In this document: piece by piece, positions 58,001 through 64,000 of the stretch
Layout: each line of letters opens with the position of its first letter
Position numbering within the stretch: position 1 is the stretch's first letter
Assembly: GCF_009765355.1 (NCBI RefSeq)
Contig: NZ_VTHK01000010.1
Coordinates: forward strand, 88,901-152,900
Source of the DNA: Amycolatopsis anabasis
GTDB lineage: Bacteria; Actinomycetota; Actinomycetes; Mycobacteriales; Pseudonocardiaceae
Direction: 5' to 3'
Length of the DNA stretch: 64,000 nt
The notes under the pieces: model-generated
The model's database searches: none
Told to the model about the DNA's origin: nothing
The model's input: only the letters and a program-made list of their open reading frames with translations
Made by a program: the position numbers and the translations under genes

Positions 58001-58349
58001 GGCCAGTGCATGGGCGAACCGGATGCCGCACGAGGTGGAGGTGCCGTTCTCGACCGATGTGGACGGGGTGACCGTGCGCGGCCGGATGGACGCGGTGTTC
58101 GCCGATCCGGACGGCGGCTGGACCGTGGTCGACTGGAAGACCGGGTCGGTGCCGGACGAGGACAAGCTGGCCCCGCTCTCGGTCCAGCTCGCGGCGTACC
58201 GGCTGGCCTGGGCGGCGCTGGCCGGTGTCCCGGTGGAGAAGGTCCGGGCCGCGTTCCACTACGTGCGCCAGGACCACACCCTGCGCCCGGTGGACCTGCT
58301 CGACGCCGAGGGCCTGCGCGACCTGCTGCGGAGCATCCCCGCGATCTGA
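55017..58349 (+). CDS. adnB: AdnB: UvrD-like helicase with RecB-type nuclease
   Basis: A 1110-aa partner of AdnA and the main motor subunit. Walker A AGAGAGKTETMAARV (about 61-75), motif Ia GLTFTRKAA, motif II LLDEYQDT, motif III AVGDPAQAIYGWRGAS, motif V LTVHSAKGLEW, motif VI CYVALTRSEHALV. C-terminal nuclease: GTAFHGWLERRF, VRGRMDAVFADPDGGWTVVDWKTGS (Asp about 1039, Lys about 1041), VQLAAYRLAW. ATG 55017 overlaps the adnA stop. Together they form the ATP-driven resection machine corresponding to mycobacterial Rv3202c-Rv3201c. Confidence 0.93.
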   Translation: MTEHSPALSRPGGPSTSARSQPGDEERTTPAEIAVALGLHPPTPEQAAVIAAPTEPSLVVAGAGAGKTETMAARVVWLVANGIVTPERILGLTFTRKAARQLAERVRARLRRLAGSGLLDRIDPGGQRRAAVLAGEPTVLTYHAYAGRLLGEHGLRLPVQPGARLLSETSSWQLAHRVVSTWDGDLETDRVPASVTAQVLALAGELGEHLVEAGELAEYTRWLCRVIESAPRAKGQREALPQRLVDIVTAQRFRLELIPLIEGYQQRKRAEGALDFADQMSLAAQLASGHPEVVAGERERYGAVLLDEYQDTGHAQRVLLRALFGGGQKPALPVTAVGDPAQAIYGWRGASAANLPRFTTDFPRKRAKKLEPAAEYGLLTSFRNPPEVLELANAIAEPLRARGLGVERLRAREGAGPADIDCGLLPDIRAEREWVADAVARRWFGEQEATGTPPTAAVLVRRRADMAPIAAALRARGLPVEVVGLGGLLDEPEVADLVATLRVLADPLAGTAVARLLTGARWRLAAADLAALWRRAMTLASPPRAEGATVDDPALFAERAEQTGLVDAIDDPGDPAQYSAEGYRRIRRVATELAALRRRLDQSLPELVADVERTMLLDVESLARPGGAGRAHLDAFADVVTDFAETSPTASLMSFMDYLATASHAEDGLTPGEVEVVPDRVQVLTVHSAKGLEWRVVAVPHLVREVFPSKRRSSSWLRTVTDLPAALRGDAEDLPKLRVAEGYDRKEIDEGLQLHEEGFAEREAEEERRLCYVALTRSEHALVVSGHWWNESSAKPKGPSEFLTEIAEILREERETPIGRIDVWTDEPDADAENPLVTDSRSATWPYDPLGERRWEVTEGIDLVAGELAALESGETPDGEPDDEEDPDGWLADTEVLLAEWTGAREKTEQVVLPAQLSVSQLVDLAADPERLAGRLRRPLPVEPNTYARRGTAFHGWLERRFGGERLLEIEDLPGAADTAAPPDGELEALQAAFEASAWANRMPHEVEVPFSTDVDGVTVRGRMDAVFADPDGGWTVVDWKTGSVPDEDKLAPLSVQLAAYRLAWAALAGVPVEKVRAAFHYVRQDHTLRPVDLLDAEGLRDLLRSIPAI

Positions 58350-58361
58350 CCGCGAATCCCG

Positions 58362-58445
58362 GCTGCCCGCGAGTTCCCCGTTCCGGTCGCGCGTGTCCCC
58401 CGTTCCGGTCGTCCGAGTTCCGCACTCCGGTCGCCGAACTCCATA
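58362..58445. repeat. Short GC-rich intergenic repeat, about three inverted-orientation units
   Basis: Units such as CGCGAGTTCCCCGTTCCGGT (58369-58388), a second ending CCCCGTTCCGGT (near 58409) and a third ending CGCACTCCGGT (near 58431). They are the reverse complement of the units at 5310-5354. The array follows the adnB stop and could mark its transcript end; no T-tract is seen. Confidence 0.6.
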
Positions 58446-58521
58446 CTTGCCCGGGCAAGCTGCCGGAGCGTTGCCAGTCGCGGGACCGAGCGCTGAATGT
58501 CCGGGACCGACCCTATTGGGT

Positions 58522-58545
58522 TAGATACATGCAGGGCTGTATCTA
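58522..58545. promoter_or_regulatory. TAGATACA/TGTATCTA palindrome before the secreted hydrolase
   Basis: Perfect 8-bp arms (58522-58529 and 58538-58545) separated by 8 nt, ending 14 nt before the ATG at 58560. GATACA-type palindromes are common TetR-family operators. No regulator gene is adjacent, so the controlling protein must be encoded elsewhere. Confidence 0.65.
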
Positions 58546-58559
58546 TGTATGCTGCTCGC

Positions 58560-60032
58560 ATGACACCGCGGTCACGGGCAATGGCGCTCGCGCTTTTCGG
58601 GATAGTTCTGCTGATGTCGTCGGGCTCGCCCGCTGCCGCCGCCGGTGCGGATCCCGGCAGGGAGGTACGTAACCTGACGATCTCCGGGCAGCGCGCCGCG
58701 GTGCTGGCCGATCCGGCTTTCGCCGCGCGGTACGCGGCCGAGGTCGCCCGGCACACCGCCGAGCGGCTCGCGCTCCGCGTGCGCGATCCGGAACGCAACC
58801 CCGATCCGAACTTCTGCACGATCACGCCCGTCTGCGAGGGCGACGTGCGGTTGTACGACTGGGACGGGCGAGTCGAGCCCGTGCTGTTCACCGCCCGCAG
58901 CGGCGCGACGCTTTCCGGGCACGTGTGGGCGGCCCGGGCGGGTGCGGCGAAACGACCGGGGGTGCTGGTCATCAACGGCTCGATCGCGGGGTTCGAGCGG
59001 GCGTACTGGTGGGCGGCGCGGGCACTGGCCGAGGCCGGGTACGTGGTGCTCACCTTCGACGTGCAAGGGGAAGGGGACTCCGACCAGTTCGGCGAGGCGC
59101 CCGACGTCCTGGAGGGTTCGCGGGCCGGATTGCCGGTGCTCGGGGACGGGCTGCCGTTCTACGACGGCGGCACGGACGCGCTCGACTTCTTTCTGTCCAC
59201 ACCGGACAGTCCGTACGTGCCACGGGCCAGCCGGACCTCCGGCACCAGCCACGCGGGCAAGCAGAGCCGCCGGGTCGCCGCGGGGTTGAATTCCGCGTAC
59301 AACCCGTTGTGGCGGCTGGTGGATCCGGGCAGCCTCGGGGTCACCGGGCACTCGTTCGGCGCGATCGCCGCGAGTTACCTGGGGCAGAGCGATCCGCGCC
59401 TGGACGCGGTGGTGGCCTGGGATTCGCTGTGCACCCCGGTGCAACCCGCACCGGACGAACTCCCCGCGTTCCTCCGCCGCGGGCCCGATCTCCTGCCCGG
59501 CCTGCCCACCCCGGCGGTCGCGTACGGTTTCGACCCGGAGTGCTTCAGCGCGCCACCGGGCCCGCAGCCGGTGCTGCGCAAACCCGCGCTCGGCATCAAC
59601 GGCGACTACCTGCTGACGCCGACGCCGTATCTCACCCCGCCCGATCCGGGCTTCAAGGCACGGTCGTCGCGGGCGTACTCGGCGGCCGGAGTGGACACCG
59701 GCAACATCACCATCCGCGGCGGGACCCACCTCGAACAGTTCTTCGTCCCGCTCCCGGCGCCCGGCGCGTCGCTGCGCGGAATCGACCTGTCGGCGGACTA
59801 CACCGTCGCGTGGTTCGACAAGTACCTCAAGCGGGATCCCGGGGCCGACGCGCGGCTGCTGACCGACCGGTGGCGGGACGATCCGGCCACCCGGGCCGTG
59901 GACCCGGACCACGACGGCAACCTCTTCTCCTACCACTACCGGTCGCGGCTCGACGTCCACCTGGCCGACGGAACCCGCCTCGGCTGCGAGGACTTGCGCG
60001 CGGGGTGCTCGCCCCGGCCGGGCACGTCCTGA
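58560..60032 (+). CDS. Secreted alpha/beta-hydrolase
   Basis: A 490-aa exported protein with a Sec-type signal (residues about 1-29, MALALFGIVLLMSSGSPAAAAG). The core has the nucleophile Ser265 in GHSFGAIAAS. Asp is likely in GINGDYLL (about 345) and His in IRGGTHLEQF (about 386). FDVQGEGDSDQFGE forms the oxyanion-hole side. Two Cys pairs may form disulfides (NFCTITPVCEG; LGCEDLRAGC). Substrate unknown; esterase or peptidase of the dienelactone-hydrolase-like class. Controlled by the palindrome just upstream. Confidence 0.83.
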   Translation: MTPRSRAMALALFGIVLLMSSGSPAAAAGADPGREVRNLTISGQRAAVLADPAFAARYAAEVARHTAERLALRVRDPERNPDPNFCTITPVCEGDVRLYDWDGRVEPVLFTARSGATLSGHVWAARAGAAKRPGVLVINGSIAGFERAYWWAARALAEAGYVVLTFDVQGEGDSDQFGEAPDVLEGSRAGLPVLGDGLPFYDGGTDALDFFLSTPDSPYVPRASRTSGTSHAGKQSRRVAAGLNSAYNPLWRLVDPGSLGVTGHSFGAIAASYLGQSDPRLDAVVAWDSLCTPVQPAPDELPAFLRRGPDLLPGLPTPAVAYGFDPECFSAPPGPQPVLRKPALGINGDYLLTPTPYLTPPDPGFKARSSRAYSAAGVDTGNITIRGGTHLEQFFVPLPAPGASLRGIDLSADYTVAWFDKYLKRDPGADARLLTDRWRDDPATRAVDPDHDGNLFSYHYRSRLDVHLADGTRLGCEDLRAGCSPRPGTS

Positions 60033-60088
60033 AACACCGGCGGAACGGCGTTGCGCCGAGCGGGTGATGTTCGTCTACGATCCCCGGC

Positions 60089-60127
60089 GTGAGTGACGCG
60101 GAGCACCCGATCGCCGGTGTCGCATGA
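60089..60127 (+). CDS. Possible 12-codon leader ORF coupled to the K+ channel gene
   Basis: GTG 60089 begins VSDAEHPIAGVA and its TGA (60125-60127) overlaps the channel's ATG (60124) by 3 nt. The channel gene lacks a clear ribosome binding site of its own, so coupling through this short ORF is plausible. It may be chance. Confidence 0.2.
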   Translation: MSDAEHPIAGVA

Positions 60128-61209
60128 TCAAGGGGATCAAGCGGTTCCCGCTCGGCGACCGGCTGAGCGACCAACCGGACCACACACTGGTCGGCGTGAT
60201 CAGGATGCCGGAGGGCACGGTCAGCCCGTTGCGGGCGATCGTCCGCCGGGTGATCGGCGCTCTGCTCGCCCTGCTGGCGACCGTGCTGATCGTCTACCTG
60301 GACCGGGACGGCTACCGCGATGCCAACGGCGACGGCCTGTCCTTCCTCGACAGCCTCTACTACGCCACGGTGTCGCTGTCCACGACCGGTTACGGCGACA
60401 TCGCCCCGGCGACCGCGTCGGCGCGGCTGATCAACGTCGTCGTGATCACCCCGCTGCGGGTGCTGTTCCTGATCGTGCTGGTCGGCACCACACTGGAGGT
60501 GCTCACCGAGCGCTCCAGGCAGGCTTTCCGGATCCAGAAGTGGAGGCACAAGGTGCGAGACCACGTGGTGGTCGTCGGTTTCGGCACGAAGGGCCGCGCC
60601 GCGGTGAAAACCCTTCTCGGGGACGAGAACCTCGAGCCGAACCGGATCGTCGTGGTGGACACCGACCAGCAGGCGCTCGACGCGGCGACCGCGCTGGGCC
60701 TGGTCACCGTGCACGGTTCGGCGACCCGCTCCGACGTCCTGCGGGTGGCCGGGGTGCAGCGCGCGCGGGCGGTCGTGGTCGCGGCGAACCGGGACGATTC
60801 CGCGGTCCTGGTCACGCTCACCGCCCGCGAACTGGCCCCCAAGGCGCACATCGTCGCCTCGGTGCGCGAGGCGGAGAACGTCCACCTGCTCAAGCAGTCC
60901 GGCGCGAACCAGGTGGTCATCTCCAGCGAGACGGCCGGCCGCCTGCTCGGGATGGCCACCTCGACCCCGCTGGTGGTGGACATGGTCGAGGACCTGCTCA
61001 CCCCGGAGTCGGGCCTGGCGATCGCCGAGCGCGTGGTCGAGCCGTCCGAGGAGGGCGGTTCGCCGCGGCACCTGCCCGACATCGTGCTGGGGATCGTCCG
61101 CGACGGCACGCTGTACCGGGTGGATTCCCCGCAGGCCGACGCGATCGAACCCGGTGACCGGTTGCTCTACGTGCGCAAGGTGACCCGCGCCGACACCGTG
61201 GAGAGCTGA
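60124..61209 (+). CDS. Two-helix potassium channel with TrkA-N/RCK domain
   Basis: A 361-aa K+ channel subunit. Two transmembrane helices (about 41-59 and 102-122) flank the pore loop with selectivity filter TTGYGD (87-92). A cytoplasmic RCK domain begins VVVVGFGTKGRAAVKTLL (about 149-166) and ends with a TrkA-C-like tail. Expected to be a ligand-gated tetramer. It follows adnB as the mycobacterial Rv3200c does (from memory), with the secreted hydrolase gene inserted between. Confidence 0.9.
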   Translation: MIKGIKRFPLGDRLSDQPDHTLVGVIRMPEGTVSPLRAIVRRVIGALLALLATVLIVYLDRDGYRDANGDGLSFLDSLYYATVSLSTTGYGDIAPATASARLINVVVITPLRVLFLIVLVGTTLEVLTERSRQAFRIQKWRHKVRDHVVVVGFGTKGRAAVKTLLGDENLEPNRIVVVDTDQQALDAATALGLVTVHGSATRSDVLRVAGVQRARAVVVAANRDDSAVLVTLTARELAPKAHIVASVREAENVHLLKQSGANQVVISSETAGRLLGMATSTPLVVDMVEDLLTPESGLAIAERVVEPSEEGGSPRHLPDIVLGIVRDGTLYRVDSPQADAIEPGDRLLYVRKVTRADTVES

Positions 61210-61270
61210 GCCCTTGCCCGGATGGGCGCTCTCCTGTGCTTACCCGGGCGTATCTGGAACGATTGACGGT

Positions 61271-61732
61271 GTGCCGTCTACGTCTCCGTCAGCGCACCTG
61301 CGCTGGAACGTACTAGCGATCGCCGCGCTGGTCGGCGTCGCGGTCGTGGTGATCGCCTGGTGGGTCGGGCCAGGGCTGTTCGGAACGAGCACGCGGAGCG
61401 AAGGCGCGGTCGTCGAGGCCACGGTGACCCGCCCGGTGCCCTGCACGGACGGCGGCGCCCAGGAGGCCGTGCGGTTCGAACTGGCCGGGCAGTCCCGGGA
61501 GGGCACGCTCAACGGCTGCGGGCACGGGCAGGATGAGCGGCTGAGCGTCGCGGTGCCGGACGACGCGGGCGCCGGGCCGGTGGCGGTCAGCCTGGCCGGG
61601 CTGTCCCAGGGCCACGGCGAACTGCGCCGGCCGGTCGGGCTCGCGCTGGTCGCGTTGAGCTGTTTCAGCGGCGGGATGTACGCGTTCCTGGTCGTGCGCG
61701 GGCCGCGGCCTCGCGCCCTCGCCCCGGGCTGA
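61271..61732 (+). CDS. Membrane protein with extracytoplasmic domain, unrecognised
   Basis: A 153-aa protein from GTG 61271: one N-terminal helix (about 14-33, NVLAIAALVGVAVVVIAWWV), an exported middle of about 85 residues with two cysteines (PVPCTDGG, NGCGHGQ), and a C-terminal helix (about 124-143, VGLALVALSCFSGGMYAFLVV). The layout resembles DUF3592-like proteins, but I cannot confirm the family. It lies 61 nt after the K+ channel gene. Confidence 0.65.
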   Translation: MPSTSPSAHLRWNVLAIAALVGVAVVVIAWWVGPGLFGTSTRSEGAVVEATVTRPVPCTDGGAQEAVRFELAGQSREGTLNGCGHGQDERLSVAVPDDAGAGPVAVSLAGLSQGHGELRRPVGLALVALSCFSGGMYAFLVVRGPRPRALAPG

Positions 61733-61818
61733 TCTCCCGGGATGCTCCGAGTGGCGCTAGAGCCGGGCATCCGGCCCGGTCACAATGGCGATGACCAGCG
61801 CGCGGAGGGAGTACCGGT

Positions 61819-62556
61819 GTGGAGTTCCGGCTCCTCGGTCCGCTGGAGGCAGTGCGCGACGGGACGCGGATCCCGCTCACCGGGCGGCGGCAGCGGTCCC
61901 TGCTGGCCGCCCTGCTGTTCCACGCGAACACGGCCGTGACCATCGAGCGACTCGCCCGCGCGGTGTGGGACACCCCGCCGGTCGCGCCGACGTCGAACCT
62001 GCGCACCGGCATCGCCGAACTGCGCCGGAAGTTCCGCGCGGCGGGGGAATCCGGCGACGTGCTGACCACCGTTCCCGGCGGGTACCGGCTCACCGCGCGG
62101 CCCCGCGAGCTGGACCTGCTCGCCTTCGCCGACCTCGCCGCGCGGGGCGAGGCGGCGCTCGGGCAACGCGACCTCGCCGCCGCGGCGACCCTGTTCGGTC
62201 AGGCGCTGGCGCTGTGGCGGGGCGTCCCGCTGACCGGCGAGGAACCCGGCGCGGTGCTGCGGGCCGAGGTGGCCGTGCTGGTGGAACGGCGGGCGGCGAT
62301 CGCCGAGCGGTACACGAGCGCCCGCATCGAACTGGGCGAATCGCACGCCGTCCTGGGGTACCTGCGTTCGCTGGTCACCGAGCACCCGTTGCGGGAAGAA
62401 CTCTGGGCACAGCTGATGATCGCGCTCCACCGGTGCGACCGGCCGGTCGACGCGCTGGACACGTTCACCCGCGCGCGGCGGCACCTCGGGGACGTGCCGA
62501 GCCTGCGCTTGCACGTGCTGCGCCAGGACATCCTGGCCGGAAACCGTCCTCTTTAG
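61819..62556 (+). CDS. BTAD-domain (SARP/AfsR-like) transcriptional regulator
   Basis: A 245-aa SARP-type regulator: an OmpR-like winged helix at the N-terminus (MEFRLLGPLEAVRDGTRIPLTGRRQRSLLAALLFHANTAVTIERLARAVW) and a bacterial transcriptional activation domain (about 100-240, LDLLAFADLAARGEAAL ... LREELWAQLMIALHRCDRPVDALDTFTRARRHL). Such short SARPs often activate secondary-metabolite or local genes. No biosynthetic cluster is within the window; adjacent candidates are the metallopeptidase or membrane-protein genes. GTG 61819 has GCGGAGGGAG upstream. Confidence 0.87.
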   Translation: MEFRLLGPLEAVRDGTRIPLTGRRQRSLLAALLFHANTAVTIERLARAVWDTPPVAPTSNLRTGIAELRRKFRAAGESGDVLTTVPGGYRLTARPRELDLLAFADLAARGEAALGQRDLAAAATLFGQALALWRGVPLTGEEPGAVLRAEVAVLVERRAAIAERYTSARIELGESHAVLGYLRSLVTEHPLREELWAQLMIALHRCDRPVDALDTFTRARRHLGDVPSLRLHVLRQDILAGNRPL

Positions 62557-62561
62557 ACAGT

Positions 62562-63587
62562 TCAGGAAACTTCGGCGCCGGGGGCGGCGAAGGTGTTGCA
62601 GCGCGCGATCCGGTTGTCCTGCGCGCCGGTGCGCCACCACGCCGCGTAGTGCGCGTTGGTGCCGTGGTCGTGGCTGCCCGAGGTGTTGTCCCCGCGGGTT
62701 TCCTGGTCCTTCCACGCCTTCGCGTACATGTCCCGGGTGATCGAGCCGCCGCGGTCGACGTGCGCGCCGAGGAACATCCCGGAGAAGCACTGCGCCTGGA
62801 GTTCCTTGCGCCGCGCCATTTCCAGCCCGGCCTCGCTGTTCTGGCCGACCGCGTAGATCCGCTCCCACGCGGCGTCCATCAGCCCGGCGACCTCCTGGAC
62901 GTGGTGCCCGTACTCGTGCGCGAACAGCGCGAGGTACACCCCGGGGTTGTCGCCGTACTGATCGGTCTGCAGGCCCCGGAACGGGACGTACAGGTTGTTC
63001 TCGCAGTAGTACGCGGCGGTCGCGATGCCGACCTTGATCGTGCCGCAGTCGGTCTGGAAGCTCGCCCCGGTGGGGAAATGCAGCGCGGGCGGGGTGAACG
63101 GGAGGTGGTAGTACTGCAGGAACGGGCCCCAGGCCCGGTCCAGGCACCGGCTGGCGGCGCTGAAGAACGCCTCGGCGCCCTGCTGGTTGCTGCGCCAGGT
63201 CGGCAGGTCGCAGGCCAGGTTCTTCAGGCCCGCGTCGGGATCCTGCAGGATCGGGTGGTCGGCGAGTTTGAGGATCTTCTGGTCGTCGGACGGACCGGGC
63301 TCCGCGGTCGGCGACGCCGCGCCGGCGCCGTTCCCGCCGCTGGTCGGCCCGGGCGCCGGTGCCGCGGCGGCCGGATCGCCCTGCTGCCCGGAGGTGGGCG
63401 AAGGGGCTTCGCGGCCCTGGGTCACCGCGACGTAGACGACGAGCCCGGCGAGCAGGACGGCGACCGCGCCGAGGGTGAGGGTCAGCAGGGGGCGCGCCGT
63501 CCGGGCCGGCGGCGCCCGGTGACTGCCGCCCGATCGCCCGGAGGGCGGAGGCAGCGGGGCGGAGGGGCCCGGCGGCGGTTGCGTCAT
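62562..63587 (-). CDS. Neutral zinc metallopeptidase (YpfJ/PF04228 family)
   Basis: A 341-aa protein. A proline-rich cytoplasmic N-terminus (about 32 residues) precedes one transmembrane segment (about 34-55), a Gly/Ala/Pro linker and an extracytoplasmic peptidase domain. The zinc motif is HEYGHH (224-229) in LFAHEYGHHVQEVAG, and ELQAQCFSGMFLG supplies the third ligand region. Conserved cysteine pairs include NLACDL, SRCLD, TDCGT and YYCENN. Ends convergently, 5 nt from the SARP gene. Family function is largely uncharacterised. Confidence 0.88.
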   Translation of the reverse strand: MTQPPPGPSAPLPPPSGRSGGSHRAPPARTARPLLTLTLGAVAVLLAGLVVYVAVTQGREAPSPTSGQQGDPAAAAPAPGPTSGGNGAGAASPTAEPGPSDDQKILKLADHPILQDPDAGLKNLACDLPTWRSNQQGAEAFFSAASRCLDRAWGPFLQYYHLPFTPPALHFPTGASFQTDCGTIKVGIATAAYYCENNLYVPFRGLQTDQYGDNPGVYLALFAHEYGHHVQEVAGLMDAAWERIYAVGQNSEAGLEMARRKELQAQCFSGMFLGAHVDRGGSITRDMYAKAWKDQETRGDNTSGSHDHGTNAHYAAWWRTGAQDNRIARCNTFAAPGAEVS

Positions 63588-63811
63588 CGGTGCTTTCCCG
63601 GGTCGTGTGGCACGGCCGCCGCGCCACCCGGCTGGCGCGGGCCGTAAGGCCGCCTTGTCACGGCATGGTCACAGCATAACGAGCGGGCCGCCCGGCGCGA
63701 GGGTGTACGCCGAAGATCACCGGCTGTCCGACACCCCTCCCCGCTGGTAGCCGAACGATGTCCGCTCTGCAAGAGTGTGCACGATTCCGATAGGACGACC
63801 GGGGAGTGTCG

Positions 63812-64000
63812 ATGACTGAAACGGGAGGCTGGGCGGCTCCCGATCCGGATCGGGAACCGAAACCGGACGGCACGCAGCCAAACCCGCCCGAGGCCGGGCA
63901 ACCGCAGGACCAGGCCGCACAGCCGGGCCGGGCGGAACCACCGCAGCAGCCGGGCCGGGCGGAACCACCGCAGCAGCCGGGCCGGGCGGAACCACCGCAG
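63812..64000 (+). CDS. Partial proline/glutamine-rich ORF with tandem repeats (runs off the window)
   Basis: ATG 63812 has GGGGAG upstream and starts MTETGGWAAPDPDREPKPDG. The visible 63 residues are hydrophilic and rich in Pro, Gln and Glu. The last 27 residues are three identical QPGRAEPPQ units from a 27-bp DNA repeat (63920-63946, 63947-63973, 63974-64000). Proline-rich heads like this commonly precede a transmembrane helix in actinobacterial membrane proteins, so the rest, beyond the window, probably encodes one. Product cannot be named. Confidence 0.6.
   Translation, partial: MTETGGWAAPDPDREPKPDGTQPNPPEAGQPQDQAAQPGRAEPPQQPGRAEPPQQPGRAEPPQ
63920..64000 (+). repeat. 27-bp tandem repeat, at least three exact copies
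   Basis: Three identical 27-bp units end exactly at the window edge, so the array continues or ends beyond it. In frame each unit encodes QPGRAEPPQ. Confidence 0.9.

Overview
The window is high-GC actinobacterial DNA (roughly 70 % G+C, frequent GTG starts, many 4-nt ATGA/GTGA gene overlaps, RHH/PIN toxin-antitoxin, XRE-DUF397, DUF3152, DUF3107, AdnAB). Gene content and order point to the Pseudonocardiales, most likely Amycolatopsis or a close relative. Much of 17.9-35.2 kb and 51.4-61.2 kb matches, from memory, the mycobacterial block Rv3198c-Rv3212 (RhlE helicase, PQQ-like Rv3212, ferritin-like, DUF3107, TetR, DUF3152, MoeZ, TIGR02569, ATL, AdnA, AdnB, potassium channel). I see no rRNA, tRNA, CRISPR array, prophage or insertion sequence.

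Left part (0-17 kb): a complete trehalose-type ABC importer operon (lpqY-sugA-sugB-sugC), a vapBC toxin-antitoxin pair behind a near-perfect palindrome, an XRE-DUF397 pair, a ParB-like/phosphoesterase pair, a CorA channel, MaoC, DUF2332, acyl-CoA ligase, NUDIX, a bacterial PH-domain protein with a tiny partner, PHP phosphoesterase, MarC and a RecB-family nuclease. Middle (17-35 kb): TetR/hydrolase/PQQ-like/DEAD-helicase run on the minus strand; ferritin-like, DUF3107 and acyltransferase-like membrane protein on plus; a TetR-controlled cluster with an AurF-type di-iron oxygenase, a hydrolase and an unrecognised polytopic membrane protein; then DUF3152, MoeZ and a TIGR02569 kinase-like protein.

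35.2-45.1 kb is a self-contained assimilatory nitrate module: nitrate reductase (nasC), its FAD/2Fe-2S electron donor (nasB), NarK transporter, nitrite reductase nirB-nirD, an NnaR-type regulator (uroporphyrinogen-III-synthase-like domain plus winged helix) and a sirohydrochlorin chelatase that would help make the siroheme NirB needs. GlnR-like boxes lie ahead of nasC and nirB. To its right is a roughly 0.85 kb low-GC patch (about 52 % by hand count over 46561-46980) with a leaderless-looking zinc-ribbon gene and a strong intrinsic terminator. Then follow an AlkZ-like glycosylase, DUF3224/WYL pair, a second HemD-like protein, an iron-box-controlled siderophore-interacting reductase, an alkyltransferase-like protein and the AdnA-AdnB recombination machine. 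The right end holds a secreted alpha/beta-hydrolase with its own operator palindrome, a TrkA-type K+ channel, a short BTAD/SARP regulator, a neutral zinc metallopeptidase and the start of a proline-rich ORF.

At least three families of short intergenic repeats occur. The most striking is a 156-bp element present twice (24512-24667 and 34126-34281) with two conserved hairpins. A degenerate array of its core lies at 15838-16019.
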